This document shows positions 1 through 5,825 of a stretch of 7,181 nt of DNA, one piece after another. The DNA comes from Clostridia bacterium (GTDB lineage: Bacteria; Bacillota; Clostridia; Christensenellales; CAG-1252): NCBI GenBank assembly GCA_017615515.1, contig JAFZZX010000156.1, forward strand, positions 1-7,181, given 5' to 3'. Every line of letters begins with the position of its first letter. Position 1 is the first letter of the stretch. Both the position numbers and the translations under genes were made by a program. Below the pieces are notes generated by a model that saw nothing but the letters and a program-made list of their open reading frames with translations, made no database searches and was not told the origin of the DNA.

Positions 1-689
1 CGACCCTTTCTCCCAACCTCGGCGTCCTCAAAGCCTTCGACAAGACCTACGTGATCGCCGACATTCCGGGGCTGATCGAGGGCGCGGCGAACGGGCTCGG
101 GCTCGGTCATACCTTCCTTAGACACGTCGAGCGCGTGCGTTTGCTCGTCCACGTCGTAGACGTCTCGGGCATCGAGGGCAGGGATCCCGTCTCGGACTAT
201 CGAACGGTTCGAGAGGAACTACGCCAATACAACGAGCGGCTCGCCTCGCTCCCCGAGATCATCGTCCTCAATAAGACCGATCTCCTGACGGACGAGAGCG
301 CGCTCTCCCGTTTCGAGAGCGAGATCGGCGCTAAAGGGATCCCGATCTCTGCCGTTTCTTACGACAATATCGACGCCTTGATCAAAGCGATCATTTCGCG
401 GATGAATACGCTGCCCGCGCCGCAACCGATGGACTTCGTTCCTTTCGAGTACGAGAAGAGCGACCCCAATGCCTTCGAGGTCACGAAGCTTTCCGACGGC
501 ACCTACGAGGTCACGGGCGGTCTGGTCGAAGTGCTGATCCGTCGCGTCGTATTGAGCGATCACGAAAGCAACCGCTATTTTCAGAACGTCCTTAAGGAGA
601 AGGGCGTCATCGATAAACTCAGAGAGCTCGGCGCCAAGGACGGCGATACGATCATCGTCGGCGACGTAGAGTTCGAACTATGGGATTAG
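1..689 (+). CDS. obg: Obg family GTPase, 3' part (5' end outside window)
   Basis: Obg/CgtA is an essential GTPase that binds the 50S ribosomal subunit, acts in its late assembly, and links it to stress and nucleotide state. The reading frame is open from the left edge; its first full codon is at base 3. Visible are the end of the G2 region (TLSPNLGV), G3 with DIPGLIEGA (Asp codon at 60-62), the Obg-typical GLGLGHTFLRHVER segment, G4 NKTD (270-281) and G5 SA (about 348-353). After a linker comes the roughly 70-residue C-terminal OCT domain, from about base 471, ending GDVEFELWD. The N-terminal glycine-rich Obg fold and the P-loop lie outside the window. The stop TAG is part of the Shine-Dalgarno sequence of yhbY, so the two genes are very likely co-transcribed. 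The family call is secure. An internal GTG at 51 is not a start, because conserved Obg sequence continues upstream of it. Confidence 0.96.
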   Translation, partial: TLSPNLGVLKAFDKTYVIADIPGLIEGAANGLGLGHTFLRHVERVRLLVHVVDVSGIEGRDPVSDYRTVREELRQYNERLASLPEIIVLNKTDLLTDESALSRFESEIGAKGIPISAVSYDNIDALIKAIISRMNTLPAPQPMDFVPFEYEKSDPNAFEVTKLSDGTYEVTGGLVEVLIRRVVLSDHESNRYFQNVLKEKGVIDKLRELGAKDGDTIIVGDVEFELWD

Positions 690-698
690 GAGGATAAT

Positions 699-992
699 AT
701 GACGAGCAAACAAAGAAAGAAATTGATCTCTCTCGCGATGAATCTCGCGGTGACGGTACAGATCGGCAAGAACGGACTTTCGGACAGCGTGATCGAGCAG
801 ATCTCGCAGTCTCTCGAGGACCACGAACTCGTGAAGATCGGCGTTCTCAAGACGGCGGACGGCGACGCCAAGAGCATGATCGCCGAGGTCGCGGAGAAGA
901 CGGGCGCAGAGCCCGTGCAGGCGATCGGCAATAAGATCGTCCTATATCGCCTCAGCGGCAAAGACGGGATCGAGCATATCCGTCTCGATTGA
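699..992 (+). CDS. yhbY: YhbY family CRM-domain RNA-binding protein
   Basis: This 97-residue protein is a single CRM (chloroplast RNA splicing and ribosome maturation) domain, the usual size for bacterial YhbY, which associates with pre-50S ribosomal particles. Diagnostic features are the N-terminal KQRKKLISLAMNL helix, the IGKNGLSDSVIEQI loop carrying the GxxG-type RNA-contact motif, then HELVKIGVL and the C-terminal strand IGNKIVLYRLS. The start ATG is fixed by a strong AGGAGG at 688-693, five bases upstream. That sequence includes the last two bases of the obg stop codon, which suggests translational coupling. Pairing with obg fits a ribosome-assembly operon. Its TGA stop directly abuts the stop of the convergent membrane-protein gene, leaving no intergenic space for a terminator. 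The family call is confident; the biochemical detail comes from the family. Confidence 0.95.
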   Translation: MTSKQRKKLISLAMNLAVTVQIGKNGLSDSVIEQISQSLEDHELVKIGVLKTADGDAKSMIAEVAEKTGAEPVQAIGNKIVLYRLSGKDGIEHIRLD

Positions 993-1760
993 TCACACCT
1001 TGAACAGTTCGTCCTTTCCGTCCCCTCTTTCGCTGAAGGACATCGAGAGGACGGCGAGCACGAGGTTCACGAAGGAAAAGACGATATAGTAAGTCGTGAT
1101 CGGGGTGAAGAGTGCAAGCAGCGCGGTGGTCAACCCCGCCCAAACGTAATATTTTGCGTTACTCGCGCAGAAGACGGTTTTCAGAAAGGAGAGCCGTTTT
1201 TCTTTTTTTCTCGAAAGGGCGTCTTTCGGCGGCAATAGCCCCTTCTTCGCAAGGTATTTGTAGACCGTGCTCGCACCGATCACCGTGAAACGTTGCGGGA
1301 TGTATTCGGTGACGGCGATCGCCTTTCGATCAAGGTGGGAGGTGAGAGCGTAGATCACCGTGCAACCGCTCTTTTCCGCGAGACGATAGCTCTTCGCGAC
1401 GTCCTCTTCCGAGAGGCTTCCGAACTTGTAGATGTAGTAAATGAGGGTACGCTCTTTGAGAACGAGGACGGTGTGACCGTCTGCCTGTTCCATCGGGTAT
1501 CTCCCCTCGAAAGAGGCTTCGATCCTCTGTTTCAGCACCTCGTTGCCGTGGAGCAGGACGTAACGGACAAAGTTCCGTTTCCCGATCCTGTTTTTGGGTT
1601 CGCGCGGTTTGACCAATCGCACGAAAAGCACGACGACGGCAGAGGCGAGGATGGACGAGATCGCGGCGACGGCGACGGAGTCCGTCAGACGATAAAAGAG
1701 CAAAAAGGATAAAAGAGCGGCGATCATACTTATGCCGATCTTGTCAACGGTCTTTCCCAT
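993..1760 (-). CDS. Hypothetical four-helix membrane protein with central soluble domain
   Basis: I do not recognise this 255-residue protein by name. Two hydrophobic helices lie near the N terminus (about residues 9-23 and 27-48) and two near the C terminus (about 203-220 and 222-242). They enclose a soluble, probably cytoplasmic region (about 50-200), since basic clusters flank the membrane segments (KPREPKNRIGKR; RKKEKR). The central part (about 97-175) alternates strands and helices: VLVLKERTLIYYIYKFG, a helix, TVIYALTS, then FTVIGASTVYKYL. That order recalls Mrr-like restriction-endonuclease folds, but no complete PD-(D/E)XK catalytic set is evident, so any nuclease role is speculative. 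The start at 1760 has no clear Shine-Dalgarno; Met12 (ATG at 1727-1725) is an alternative and also lacks one. The gene breaks the usual run from yhbY to nadD, being convergent with the first and divergent from the second. Confidence 0.8.
   Translation of the reverse strand: MGKTVDKIGISMIAALLSFLLFYRLTDSVAVAAISSILASAVVVLFVRLVKPREPKNRIGKRNFVRYVLLHGNEVLKQRIEASFEGRYPMEQADGHTVLVLKERTLIYYIYKFGSLSEEDVAKSYRLAEKSGCTVIYALTSHLDRKAIAVTEYIPQRFTVIGASTVYKYLAKKGLLPPKDALSRKKEKRLSFLKTVFCASNAKYYVWAGLTTALLALFTPITTYYIVFSFVNLVLAVLSMSFSERGDGKDELFKV
1171..1210 (+). terminator. Possible intrinsic terminator for obg-yhbY inside the convergent gene
   Basis: On the + strand, 1171-1178 can pair with 1193-1200 (eight pairs, two of them G-U, around a core ACGG/CCGT), with a 14-base loop. 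It is followed by a T-rich run reaching about 1209. It lies roughly 200 bases past the yhbY stop, within the opposite-strand gene. The T-rich stretch also encodes the basic run RKKEK of that protein, so it may be only coding sequence. The stem is weak, hence low confidence. Confidence 0.25.
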
Positions 1761-1804
1761 AGTCCGAGTTTTTCCGCATTTGACGAGATTTAGTCCCTAT
1801 CGCA

Positions 1805-1833
1805 TTGAAATCTTCGGAAAAATAGTATATAAT
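1805..1833 (+). promoter_or_regulatory. Sigma-A promoter of nadD-yqeK, predicted leaderless
   Basis: The -35 TTGAAA (1805-1810) and the perfect -10 TATAAT (1828-1833) are separated by exactly 17 bases. The usual distance from the -10 element places +1 at about 1840, which is the A of the nadD start codon. No Shine-Dalgarno sequence lies between them; the six bases before the ATG are ATTCCT. A leaderless mRNA is therefore the simplest reading. The AT block 1821-1836 is nearly self-complementary and offers TATACT on the opposite strand (1829-1824), which might serve the divergent gene, but no convincing minus-strand -35 was found. Confidence 0.8.
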
Positions 1834-1839
1834 ATTCCT

Positions 1840-2952
1840 ATGATCGGTATTTTCGGCGGGGCTTTCGATCCCCCTCATTCGGAACACGTCAAGATCGCGC
1901 GCGAGATCGCGGCGGAGTTTTCACTCGAAAAGGTGGTTTTCCTGCCTTCGGGCAACTCTCCGCACAAGTCGCTAAGTACCCCTTTTGATCTGCGCGTCCG
2001 TATGCTCGAGGCGGCGATCGGTTCGACGCCCTTCGTGATCGATCGGGCGGAGAGCGAACTGTCCGATCGCGCATACAGCTACCTTATGCTCCCTCTTTTG
2101 AAGGAGAAATACGGCGACGTCGCTTTCCTGATCGGCGGCGACAGTCTCCTTGCCTTCGATTCGTGGAAGAAACCCGAGGAAATCGCGAAGATATGCCCTC
2201 TGATCGTGATCCCACGCGCCGAAGAAAGCATGGACGAACTCCGCGCCAAGGCGAAAGAAGTGACGGAGCGTTACGGCGCAGACGTACGCGTCTCGGAAAA
2301 GGTGCGCGGGGGCGCGGTGTCCTCTTCCGTCGTGCGTGCTCGCGTGTCGCTCGGTATGCCCGTACCCGAGGTATCGGACGAAGTGCTCTCGGTCATTCGC
2401 GAAGCGGGGCTCTATCTGGAGTATCGCGAGATGGCGCAGAGGGTCAAGACCTATCTCCCCGAGAAGCGTTGGCGCCATACCTGCGGCGTCGTGCTCGCGG
2501 GACTGCGTATCAACGAACGCGCACGTCTTGACAAACACAAGGTCATCGTGTCTTGCTTGTTGCACGACTGTATGAAATACGAAGAGCGCGTCAACGAGGG
2601 CGTTCCCTCTGACGTGGTCGGCACCAAGATATTGCACGCCTTCAACGGGGCGGAAGAGGCGAGGCTCGCCTTCGGGATCACCGACCTGGAGATCTTGGAC
2701 GCGATCCGCTATCATACGACGGGGCGGGCGGGTATGACCCCCCTCGACAAACTCGTCTACACGGCGGATATGGTAGAGGAAGAGACGCGCGACTTCGAGG
2801 GCGTGGAGGAGCTCCGCGCCGCTGCATACCTTGATTTGGACGAAGGATTCAAGCGTTGCTTTCTCGCTTGTTACGACCAGTTGCTCGATAGCGGAAAGCC
2901 GATCTATCATTTGACCATCGATTGCTACGAAGATCTGTTCGGAGGAGAATAA
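1840..2952 (+). CDS. nadD: NadD-YqeK fusion: nicotinate-mononucleotide adenylyltransferase plus HD-domain Ap4A hydrolase
   Basis: This 370-residue protein carries two enzymes that are usually separate. Residues 1-195 are NadD, which adenylates nicotinate mononucleotide to NaAD in NAD synthesis: GGAFDPPHSEH (6-16), SGNSPHK (37-43), GGDSLLAFDSWKKPEEI (99-115) and SSSVVR (161-166). Residues from about 197 are a YqeK-type HD domain, which in this family cleaves Ap4A symmetrically to ADP: RWRHT (His213), LLHDCMKY (His242, Asp243), HAFNGAE (His266), RYHTTGRAGM (His292), YTADMVEEETRDFEGVEELR with Asp310. Both halves are near normal length and the linker is almost absent. The HxGH nucleotide-binding motif reads H-S-E-H here. 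The frame extends upstream to an ATG at 1732, but the NadD fold begins at 1840 and the promoter overlaps the upstream stretch, so 1840 is the start. The gene heads the unit with rsfS. Fusion and family calls are secure; activity is inferred. Confidence 0.94.
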   Translation: MIGIFGGAFDPPHSEHVKIAREIAAEFSLEKVVFLPSGNSPHKSLSTPFDLRVRMLEAAIGSTPFVIDRAESELSDRAYSYLMLPLLKEKYGDVAFLIGGDSLLAFDSWKKPEEIAKICPLIVIPRAEESMDELRAKAKEVTERYGADVRVSEKVRGGAVSSSVVRARVSLGMPVPEVSDEVLSVIREAGLYLEYREMAQRVKTYLPEKRWRHTCGVVLAGLRINERARLDKHKVIVSCLLHDCMKYEERVNEGVPSDVVGTKILHAFNGAEEARLAFGITDLEILDAIRYHTTGRAGMTPLDKLVYTADMVEEETRDFEGVEELRAAAYLDLDEGFKRCFLACYDQLLDSGKPIYHLTIDCYEDLFGGE

Positions 2953-3309
2953 ATGGAAACCGAAGTATTGTTAAGAAAGATCGCGAAGATCTTATCCGAT
3001 AAGAAATGCAGAGACATTCTGTGGATCGACGTCTCGGCGAAGACCGACGCGGTCGATTGCTTCCTGATCTGTTCGGCACGCAATCCCTCTCTCGCAAAAG
3101 CGGCGTACGAGGAGATCTGCGCGAGGCTCGAGCCCGAGGGGGTCTATACCGATAACGTCGAAGGTCTCAAGGACGGCAGGTGGATCGTGATGGACTACGG
3201 CAAGGTCATCGTGCATATTTTCAATAACGCGATCCGCGACCAATTCCTTTTGGAAGGACTGTGGTCGAATGAGGACGGCTCCAACGTCACCCGTTACGAA
3301 GAGGAATAA
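2953..3309 (+). CDS. rsfS: Ribosome silencing factor RsfS
   Basis: RsfS (RsfA/YbeB/Iojap) binds uL14 on the 50S subunit and blocks joining of the 30S subunit, lowering translation in starvation. The 118-residue length is typical. Family landmarks are DILWIDVSAKTDAVDCFLICSA near residues 21-42, the NVEGLKDGRWIVMDYGKVIVHIF block (about 68-90), and the C-terminal RDQFLLEGLW. The ATG immediately follows the TAA of nadD-yqeK. Its Shine-Dalgarno sequence GGAGG (2941-2945) lies inside the last codons of that gene, so translation is probably coupled. Position next to nadD/yqeK is the conserved Bacillota arrangement and supports the call. In many Clostridia an LCP (LytR-type) gene sits between yqeK and rsfS; none is present here. 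Confidence 0.95.
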   Translation: METEVLLRKIAKILSDKKCRDILWIDVSAKTDAVDCFLICSARNPSLAKAAYEEICARLEPEGVYTDNVEGLKDGRWIVMDYGKVIVHIFNNAIRDQFLLEGLWSNEDGSNVTRYEEE

Positions 3310-3320
3310 TACGCCCGCTT

Positions 3321-3337
3321 TCCGCACATACTGCGGA
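3321..3337 (+). other. Small hairpin directly before the start codon at 3340
   Basis: TCCGCA (3321-3326) and TGCGGA (3332-3337) form a perfect six-pair stem with a five-base loop. It ends two bases before the ATG of the next gene. No T-run follows, so it is not a standard terminator. It occupies the place where a Shine-Dalgarno sequence would be, and none is present. It could limit translation of the downstream gene or be incidental. Confidence 0.45.
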
Positions 3338-3339
3338 TT

Positions 3340-3705
3340 ATGAATCTCTTAGCGTTGTTTTCCGCGATCTTATTCGGCGTTATTTCTCCCGTCGCGCTTC
3401 CCGGCGATCTATCCGTCGAACGCGCCCTTGCCGTCCGGGCGGAGGATTACGTCGTTGTTGCGATGATCCCCTCGGATGAAGCGGGGCACGAAGAGCGTGT
3501 TCACGCCCTCGGCGAGGCTGCTGAGAGTATCGCCTTGCAAACGGGCAAAAGCGTGGTCTTGACAGACGATCTGTGTGCCTACCTCTCCCTAAAACGAATG
3601 TCCCTTCGCGGCGTCAGCGATTACGAGAGGAAAGTCCTCGTTTCCAGACTGTCGAGAGGGAAGGAAGGACTGTATATCGCCCCCATTCACAGCGAGGCGT
3701 CATAG
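3340..3705 (+). CDS. Small hypothetical protein with N-terminal signal or anchor segment
   Basis: I do not recognise this 121-residue protein. The N terminus (residues 3-20, LLALFSAILFGVISPVAL) is hydrophobic like a signal peptide or anchor, though without the usual basic residues before it and without a lipobox cysteine. The remainder is a small soluble domain: a strand DYVVVAMIPSD (36-46), a helix around HALGEAAESIALQTGK, a strand SVVLTDDLCAYLSLK, and a charged C-terminal helix. The strand-helix-strand order loosely recalls YhcN/YlaJ-type spore lipoprotein domains, but this is a weak resemblance. It starts 30 bases after rsfS, in the same frame, and is followed by a clear terminator, so it appears to be the last gene of the nadD-yqeK-rsfS unit. 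No Shine-Dalgarno sequence precedes the ATG; a hairpin sits there instead. A true gene is likely but not certain. Confidence 0.65.
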   Translation: MNLLALFSAILFGVISPVALPGDLSVERALAVRAEDYVVVAMIPSDEAGHEERVHALGEAAESIALQTGKSVVLTDDLCAYLSLKRMSLRGVSDYERKVLVSRLSRGKEGLYIAPIHSEAS

Positions 3706-3710
3706 CGAAC

Positions 3711-3735
3711 AGAACGCTCCGAGCGTTCTTTTTTT
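3711..3735 (+). terminator. Intrinsic terminator of the nadD-yqeK-rsfS unit
   Basis: AGAACGCTC (3711-3719) is the exact reverse complement of GAGCGTTCT (3721-3729). Allowing a realistic loop, seven pairs close around TCCGA. A run of seven T (3729-3735) follows. It lies six bases after the stop codon of the small hypothetical gene and just before the ygiQ promoter. Confidence 0.92.
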
Positions 3736-3745
3736 ATCCCCTCGC

Positions 3746-3774
3746 TTGCATAAAACCCGACTTGCGTTTATAAT
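3746..3774 (+). promoter_or_regulatory. Promoter of ygiQ, predicted leaderless
   Basis: A perfect -10 TATAAT (3769-3774) sits 17 bases after a weaker -35-like TTGCAT (3746-3751). The predicted +1 is 3781, the A of the ygiQ start codon. The bases between the -10 and the ATG are GATGCT, with no Shine-Dalgarno sequence. The spacing from -10 to ATG (six bases) is identical to that at nadD. Confidence 0.78.
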
Positions 3775-3780
3775 GATGCT

Positions 3781-5658
3781 ATGCCGTTTTTACCCATTAC
3801 GAAAGAGGAAGCGGGCGGTAGTCTCGACTTCATCGTGGTGTCGGCGGACGCATACGTCGATCATCCATCCTTCGGACACGCGATCATCTCTCGTTTGATC
3901 GAGCGCGAGGGTTTTTCTGTGGGTGTGATCGCGCAGCCGCAGACCGACGAGGACTATCGGCGCCTAGGCACCCCTCGCGTCGCCTTCCTGGTGTCGGGCG
4001 GTGTGGTGGACAGTATGGTCAATAACTACACGGTCGCGAAGATCCGTCGCACGACGGACGTCTATAGCGAGGGCGGGCGATACGGCAAGCGTCCCGACCG
4101 CGTCGTCACGGTCTATACCCGCGCCTTGAAGCGCCTTTTCCCATCCGTTCCCGTCGCGATCGGCGGGATCGAGGCGAGCCTTCGTCGGTTTGCCCATTAC
4201 GACTATTGGGCGGATCGCGTGATGCCCTCTATTCTTGTGGATTCGGGCGCGGATCTGTTGATGTACGGTATGGGCGAGAGACCGATGCTCGACATTCTTT
4301 CTCTCGTGAAAAAGGGCGTCCCGTTTGCTTCTATCCGCGACGTTCGCGGCACTTGCTATTTGTCTAAATATTCGGATTTATCCGCTAAAACTAAAGAAAT
4401 ATTCTCGGAGAACGCGCGGTTTTGTCCTTCCTTTGAAGAGGTCGTCGCCGACAAGGTGAAGTACGCCAAGGCGTTCCGCTTGCAGAGCGAGAACAGCGAC
4501 TACGTCACGGGCTGTCACGTCGTGCAAAAGCACGGTGAACGCTACGTCGTGCAGAATCCGCCCCAGAGACCCTTGACGACCGAGGAGATGGACGAGGTCT
4601 ACGCGCTCCCCTTTATGCGCGCCCCTCATCCGTCCTATACCGAAGGCGTCCCCGCGATCAAAGAGGTCAAATACAGCATCGCCTCCGTCCGCGGTTGTTT
4701 CGGCGAATGCTCCTACTGTGCGCTCACCTATCATCAGGGCAGGCGGGTGCAGAATCGTTCCAAAGAGTCCATCTTGCGCGAAGCGCAGTCCTTCACGCGC
4801 GATCCCGAATTCAATGGCTATATCCACGACGTCGGCGGTCCGACCGCAGATTTCTACGGCGACGCCTGCGACAAACAGCGGAAGTGCGGCGTGTGCAAAG
4901 ATCGAAAGTGCATCGGCTTCAAGCCTTGCCCGAATCTCAAAGTTCATCACGAAGAGTATCTCGACGTCCTTCGATCTCTCCGCGCGATCCCGGGGATAAA
5001 AAAGGTGTTCGTCAGGAGCGGCGTCCGCTTCGACTATATTATGTACGACGCCGACACGACCTTTTTTCGTGAGCTCGTCGAACACCACGTCAGCGGGCAA
5101 CTGAAAGTCGCGCCCGAGCATTGTTCGGATCGGGTGCTTTCGAGGATGAATAAGCCTTCTTTCGAGGTGTATCGCAAGTTCCGCGCTCGATACGAGGACA
5201 TCAATCGTTCGTTCGGCAAGGAGCAGTATCTCGTCCCGTACTTCATTTCCTCGCATCCGGGCTCCACCCTCGAGGACGCGATCGAACTCGCAGTCTATCT
5301 CAAGTCCATTCATTCCGTGCCGGAGCAAGTGCAGGACTTTTATCCGACGCCGTCCACTCGCTCCACTTGTATGTATTATACGGGATTGGATCCCGACGAC
5401 CTTACTCCCGTCTACGTGCCGAGGACCCGTGAGGAGAAGAGGGAACAGCGCGCTCTCCTTCAGTACGGCAAACCGGAGAACTACGATCTCGTCCACGCCG
5501 CCCTCGTTAAAGCGGGTCGTACAGACCTGATCGGCAACGGCCCCGCTTGTTTGATTCGTCCGCGTAGGGACTCCGCCCCCGCTAGCCGAGACAGGGATCG
5601 GGATAAGAAGATACATCCCGTCAACCGCCTTTATCGCGGCGTCAAGAAGAAAAAGTAA
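3781..5658 (+). CDS. ygiQ: YgiQ family radical SAM protein (UPF0313)
   Basis: This 625-residue protein belongs to the YgiQ family of radical SAM enzymes, whose reaction is not established. The N-terminal domain (about 1-290) has the family blocks DAYVDHPSFGHAIISRLIE (23-41) and IGGIEASLRRFAHYDYW (127-143). The radical SAM core begins near residue 297, with RGCFGECSYCA supplying Cys306, Cys310 and Cys313 (CX3CX2C) for the 4Fe-4S cluster that splits SAM. A second cysteine group, Cys363, 369, 372, 377 and 383, is characteristic of YgiQ and may bind another metal centre. Later family blocks are LKVAPEHCSDRVLSRMNKPS and YFISSHPGS; the DUF3362-like C-terminal part ends in a basic tail (GVKKKK). The start at 3781 is supported by the promoter and by the conserved FLPIT sequence. 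Two ATGs at 3773 and 3776 are out of frame. The gene stands alone between two terminators. Confidence 0.95.
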   Translation: MPFLPITKEEAGGSLDFIVVSADAYVDHPSFGHAIISRLIEREGFSVGVIAQPQTDEDYRRLGTPRVAFLVSGGVVDSMVNNYTVAKIRRTTDVYSEGGRYGKRPDRVVTVYTRALKRLFPSVPVAIGGIEASLRRFAHYDYWADRVMPSILVDSGADLLMYGMGERPMLDILSLVKKGVPFASIRDVRGTCYLSKYSDLSAKTKEIFSENARFCPSFEEVVADKVKYAKAFRLQSENSDYVTGCHVVQKHGERYVVQNPPQRPLTTEEMDEVYALPFMRAPHPSYTEGVPAIKEVKYSIASVRGCFGECSYCALTYHQGRRVQNRSKESILREAQSFTRDPEFNGYIHDVGGPTADFYGDACDKQRKCGVCKDRKCIGFKPCPNLKVHHEEYLDVLRSLRAIPGIKKVFVRSGVRFDYIMYDADTTFFRELVEHHVSGQLKVAPEHCSDRVLSRMNKPSFEVYRKFRARYEDINRSFGKEQYLVPYFISSHPGSTLEDAIELAVYLKSIHSVPEQVQDFYPTPSTRSTCMYYTGLDPDDLTPVYVPRTREEKREQRALLQYGKPENYDLVHAALVKAGRTDLIGNGPACLIRPRRDSAPASRDRDRDKKIHPVNRLYRGVKKKK

Positions 5659-5698
5659 TCCTTTTCCTCGTTTTCATTGCGTTTCGGCATAATTTCCA

Positions 5699-5733
5699 CC
5701 GCTCGTGAATAGGTATGATCGAGCGGATTTTTT
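5699..5733 (+). terminator. Intrinsic terminator of ygiQ
   Basis: CCGCTCG (5699-5705) pairs perfectly with CGAGCGG (5720-5726) across a 14-base loop, followed by a run of six T (5728-5733). It lies 40 bases beyond the ygiQ stop. The preceding stretch 5659-5698 holds nothing else that I can identify. Confidence 0.85.
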
Positions 5734-5777
5734 GTTTGCGGCAGGAATAGCCTTTTTTCGGTTATCTTCCTCTCGAT

Positions 5778-5806
5778 TCGACAAAAACTTTCTCTCAAAA
5801 TACTGT
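5778..5806 (+). promoter_or_regulatory. Possible promoter of the deacetylase-ssb operon
   Basis: TCGACA (5778-5783, five of six to the -35 consensus) lies 17 bases before TACTGT (5801-5806), which keeps the first, second and last -10 positions. The predicted +1 near 5813 gives a leader of about 13 bases, just enough to include the Shine-Dalgarno GAGGTGA at 5816-5822. The spacing is good but the -10 is weak. Confidence 0.5.
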
Positions 5807-5825
5807 ATTTTATCCGAGGTGAATC

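Noticed and set aside
1732..1839. Upstream in-frame ATG that would extend NadD by 36 residues
   Set aside because: The extension precedes the conserved MIGIFGGAFDPPH start of the fold, overlaps the divergent gene's start and contains the TTGAAA/TATAAT promoter, so it is not expected to be translated.
1972..2910. Long minus-strand open frame opposite nadD-yqeK
   Set aside because: It is the antisense shadow of a GC-biased gene. The protein shows no family motifs, and the + strand frame is clearly NadD-YqeK.
3773..3778. Two ATG codons just upstream of the ygiQ start
   Set aside because: They are out of frame with YgiQ, overlap the -10 element, and would lie before the predicted transcription start.
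4378..5616. 412-codon minus-strand open frame opposite ygiQ
   Set aside because: It lies wholly within ygiQ, which has complete radical SAM motifs; the antisense product has no recognisable domain and the length is explained by codon bias.
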